A stretch of DNA of 6,770 nt, taken from NCBI GenBank assembly GCA_016649925.1, contig JAENWO010000133.1, positions 1 to 6,770 on the forward strand, in the 5' to 3' direction. Positions 4,906 through 6,770 of this stretch are shown in pieces. This DNA is from Actinomycetales bacterium. Lineage in GTDB: Bacteria; Actinomycetota; Actinomycetes; Actinomycetales; Beutenbergiaceae. A program made the position numbers and the translations under genes. The notes under the pieces are model-generated. The model was not told the DNA's origin, made no database searches, and saw only the letters and a program-made list of their open reading frames with translations. Numbering within the stretch: position 1 is the stretch's first letter; each line of letters begins with the position of its first letter.

Positions 4906-5512
4906 TGAGCAGGAGCTCGTCGCCGCCCTCGAGGGTGTCGTCCGGGCTCGGCGGGATCGGCCGGTCACCGCGGATGATGGCCGCGAGCACGGTGTGCGTG
5001 GGCCAGAGGATCTCCGACACGCGGCGGCCCACCACCGGTGCTGAGTCGGCGAGGGTGATCTCGTACATGCTCGCGCCGGACTGGTGGAAGGTGAAGATCC
5101 GGACGAGGTCGCCCACGGAGACGGCCTCCTCCACGAGCGACGTCATGATCCGCGGGGTGGAGACGAGGACGTCCACGCCCCAAGCGTCGTCGAACATCCA
5201 CTCGTTCTTGGGGTTGTTCACCCGAGCCACCACGCGCGGTACGGCGAACTCGGTCTTCGCGAGCAGGGACAGCACGAGGTTCGCCTTGTCGTCCCCGGTG
5301 GCGGCGACGACGACGTCGCACTCCTCCAGCCGGGCCTGGTTCAGGGAGGTGATCTCGCACGCGTCCGCGAGCAGCCACTCGGCCTCGCTCACCGAGGACA
5401 CGCGCATCGCGCTCGGCTCTTTGTCGATGAGCATGACCTCGTGCCCGTGGCCGAGGAGCTCGCGGGCGATGGACCGGCCCACGCTCCCGGCTCCCGCGAT
5501 GACGACCCGCAT
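4832..5512 (-). CDS. ceoC: TrkA-family potassium regulator (CeoC-like)
   Basis: This is a cytoplasmic RCK protein that gates a potassium uptake system in response to bound nucleotide. The 226 residues comprise an RCK_N Rossmann domain (about 1-135) with GAGSVG at 7-12 and Asp30 at the end of strand two, which contacts the ribose, so NAD(H) or an adenine nucleotide is the likely ligand. An RCK_C domain follows (about 142-220; YEITLADSAPVVGRRVSEI...GDELLLIMS). The ATG at 5512-5510 shares one base with the TGA of ceoB (TGATG) and has GGAGG upstream inside ceoB, so it is translated from the ceoB mRNA. The last 24 codons lie antisense to DUF3159. The order ceoB-ceoC agrees with Mycobacterium Rv2691-Rv2692. 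No membrane potassium channel is present in this window. Confidence 0.93.
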   Translation of the reverse strand: MRVVIAGAGSVGRSIARELLGHGHEVMLIDKEPSAMRVSSVSEAEWLLADACEITSLNQARLEECDVVVAATGDDKANLVLSLLAKTEFAVPRVVARVNNPKNEWMFDDAWGVDVLVSTPRIMTSLVEEAVSVGDLVRIFTFHQSGASMYEITLADSAPVVGRRVSEILWPTHTVLAAIIRGDRPIPPSPDDTLEGGDELLLIMSSEDAADLAEVQQLLEDSRPTT

Positions 5513-6180
5513 CAGTCCTCCAGCGCCGCAGGTGGGGTGGCCAGCACCCGCTGTACCTCGTTGATGTCCTCCGAGTGCACGATGACGTGCACCACGTCCT
5601 TCTCCTGGAGGACGTCATCGGGGGAGGGGATATAGCCGTCGCCGAAGCGGGACAAGAACGCGATCCGAGCCCCCGAACCCGCCTGCACGTGTCGGACCGT
5701 CCGTCCGGTCCAGGCGGGGTGCAGGTCCATCTGGCACAGGCTGACCCGGCCGGAGGTGTCTCGGAACTCGGCCGCTGCGCCCAGCGGCATCATCCGTCGC
5801 AGCACCTGGTCCGCGGTCCAGCGCACCGTCGCCACCGTCGTGATGCCCAGGCGCTGGTAGATCTCCGCCCGGCGGGGGTCGTAGATGCGGGCGACGACGT
5901 TGTCCACGCCGAACGTCTCGCGCACCACGCGCGCGGCGAGGATGTTGGAGTTGTCCCCGCTGGAGACGGCGGCGAAGGCGTACGCGTCCTCGATGCCGGC
6001 CTGCGCCAGCGCGTCGCGGTCAAAACCCATGCCGGTGACCCGGCGTCCCTCGAACTCGGCGGAGAGGCGCCTGAAGGCCTCGGGGTTCTGGTCGATGATG
6101 GCGACGGAGTGACCGTTCGACTCGAGGGTCTCAGCCAGTGTCACGCCCACGCGCCCGGCGCCCATGATCACGAAGTGCAC
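5512..6180 (-). CDS. ceoB: TrkA-family potassium regulator (CeoB-like)
   Basis: This is the first gene of the ceoBC pair and encodes a 222-residue RCK protein for potassium uptake. RCK_N (about 1-135) has GAGRVG at 7-12 and Asp30 as the nucleotide-binding acid, then SSGDNSNILAARV and VVARIYDPRRAEIYQRLGI. RCK_C (about 140-215) includes GYIPSPDDVLQEKDVVHVIV. The two proteins share the plan but not close sequence, so they probably form a heteromeric ring or act as separate subunits. The GTG start at 6180 gives MHFVIMGAGRVG, the usual beginning of the family; there is no ribosome site before it, but a -10 box lies eight bases upstream, as in a leaderless mRNA. It is divergent from the phosphotransferase remnant, with only 32 bp between the proposed starts. 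Confidence 0.94.
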   Translation of the reverse strand: MHFVIMGAGRVGVTLAETLESNGHSVAIIDQNPEAFRRLSAEFEGRRVTGMGFDRDALAQAGIEDAYAFAAVSSGDNSNILAARVVRETFGVDNVVARIYDPRRAEIYQRLGITTVATVRWTADQVLRRMMPLGAAAEFRDTSGRVSLCQMDLHPAWTGRTVRHVQAGSGARIAFLSRFGDGYIPSPDDVLQEKDVVHVIVHSEDINEVQRVLATPPAALED

Positions 6181-6188
6181 GAGGTCAG

Positions 6189-6194
6189 ACGCTA
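6189..6194 (-). promoter_or_regulatory. -10 element for ceoBC transcript
   Basis: On the minus strand TAGCGT (TANNNT) is followed by eight bases and then the GTG of ceoB, so transcription probably starts at or one base before the GTG. TTGACG lies upstream but only 11 bases away, too close for a normal -35 box. Lack of a ribosome site supports leaderless translation. Confidence 0.5.
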
Positions 6195-6212
6195 CACCCG
6201 CGGTGCGTCAAG

Positions 6213-6770
6213 GTGACCGGCGCCCTCGGCCGCGCTGTCCAGGACCTCCGCGACGAGGCGGTCCGGACCGCCTGGCTCCGCGGTGCGGGACTTCCCGCCG
6301 CCGAGGTGCTCGAATGCGGTGAGGACGAGCGGAGCTCGTGGTTGCTGACGCGCGCCCTGCCGGGCCGCTCGCTCGCCGAGCCCTGGCCACCCGCACTGGT
6401 CGAGGCGTGCCTCACCTGTTTGGCCGAGGTCACCCGGGCGCTGCACGCGCTGGCTGACTGCCTGTTCGTCCGCGACCTCGTCGTCATGCTGCCCGCCGCC
6501 GTGCTGGCGGTCTCGCAGGTACTCCTCGACGCCGAGGACCCGGACGACGAGCGCCGGGGCCGCCCGATCGCTGACCTGCTCGACGAGCTGCTCGCCACGG
6601 TGCCACCGACCCCGGAGCAGGTGGTGTGCCACGGGGACCTGTGCGCCCCGAACGTCCTCTTCGACGCCGAGACGGGCGCCGTCACGGGCTTGGTCGACCT
6701 CGGCCGGCTCGGCTTGGCGGACCGCCACCAGGACCTCGCGCTGGCCGCGCGCAGACTGGGCGACGCTGGA
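6213..6770 (+). CDS. APH(3')-like phosphotransferase, N-terminal lobe missing, 3' end outside window
   Basis: APH enzymes transfer phosphate from ATP to aminoglycosides or other small substrates. The 186 codons to the right edge resemble the C-terminal lobe: LRDEAVRTAWLRGAGLP (12-28), SSWLLTRALPGRSL (41-54), LARALHAL-type helix near 70-80, the catalytic loop HGDLCAPN (140-147; Asp142 the base, Asn147 metal binding), then GLVDLGRLGLADRHQDLAL (159-177; Asp162 metal binding). The first codon is GTG with no ribosome site. The codon before it is AAG; its distance to Asp142 matches the ATP-lysine-to-Asp distance in APH(3')-IIIa (44 to 190). So the lysine and the 40-odd residues before it (strands one and two, nucleotide loop) are not in the predicted protein. 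An in-frame TGA at 6165-6167, inside ceoB on the other strand, blocks extension. It is probably a 5'-truncated gene, most likely inactive, whose remaining frame is still open. Confidence 0.75.
   Translation, partial: MTGALGRAVQDLRDEAVRTAWLRGAGLPAAEVLECGEDERSSWLLTRALPGRSLAEPWPPALVEACLTCLAEVTRALHALADCLFVRDLVVMLPAAVLAVSQVLLDAEDPDDERRGRPIADLLDELLATVPPTPEQVVCHGDLCAPNVLFDAETGAVTGLVDLGRLGLADRHQDLALAARRLGDAG

Noticed and set aside
3825..5564. A 579-codon plus-strand frame over the OB-fold gene, DUF3159 and ceoC
   Set aside because: It is composed of shadow sequence (Arg/Ser/Pro-rich) over three well-supported genes on both strands.
6185..6728. Minus-strand frames over the phosphotransferase region
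   Set aside because: They are antisense to a frame with HGDLCAPN and GLVDLGRLG motifs and show no recognisable protein features.

Overview
The window comes from a high-GC actinobacterial chromosome. The gene set and order (sepH, a trace of an inositol monophosphatase gene, DUF4193, DUF3093, dut, DUF3710, an OB-fold protein, DUF3159, then a pair of TrkA-like proteins) match the conserved dut-ceoBC neighbourhood of actinobacteria, seen for example in Mycobacterium around Rv2691-Rv2701. The thymidine kinase tail and the overall layout suggest order Micrococcales (Cellulomonas-like), but the genus cannot be fixed from this sequence. Most of it is core chromosome. The unusual parts are at the two ends and in the gap between sepH and DUF4193.

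Layout, left to right. Positions 1-219 hold the 3' end of a thymidine kinase gene (tdk). It opens with three identical in-frame 30-bp repeats and runs off the left edge. Convergent to it is sepH (245-1297, minus), a cell-division regulator of FtsZ. The 500-bp gap up to DUF4193 holds a decayed remnant of an inositol monophosphatase gene (about 1445-1666) and a candidate ECF-sigma-type promoter (1728-1753). DUF4193 (1799-2098, plus) converges with, and overlaps by 31 bp, the small membrane protein DUF3093 (2068-2544, minus). A 12-bp perfect inverted repeat sits at this junction.

From 2608 to 4905 there is a tight four-gene plus-strand operon: dut, DUF3710, an OB-fold protein and DUF3159. Each pair overlaps by ATGA, so translation is probably coupled. 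dut appears to be leaderless. The last gene of the operon overlaps the 3' end of the minus-strand ceoC gene by 74 bp. ceoB and ceoC (6180 down to 4832) encode two RCK-domain proteins for potassium transport and are joined by a one-base stop/start overlap.

At the right edge (about 6213-6770, plus, open at the end) is an aminoglycoside/kanamycin-kinase-like phosphotransferase. It keeps its catalytic loop but lacks the N-terminal ATP-binding part. It lies only 32 bp from the ceoB start.

Functionally, the window combines nucleotide metabolism (tdk makes dTMP; dut removes dUTP and supplies dUMP), cell division (sepH), potassium gating (ceoBC) and several conserved actinobacterial proteins of unknown function. 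I see no mobile element, CRISPR array, tRNA or rRNA. No clearly new multi-gene system is visible. The best leads are the repeat expansion in tdk, the suhB-like relic, the headless phosphotransferase and the antisense gene overlaps.
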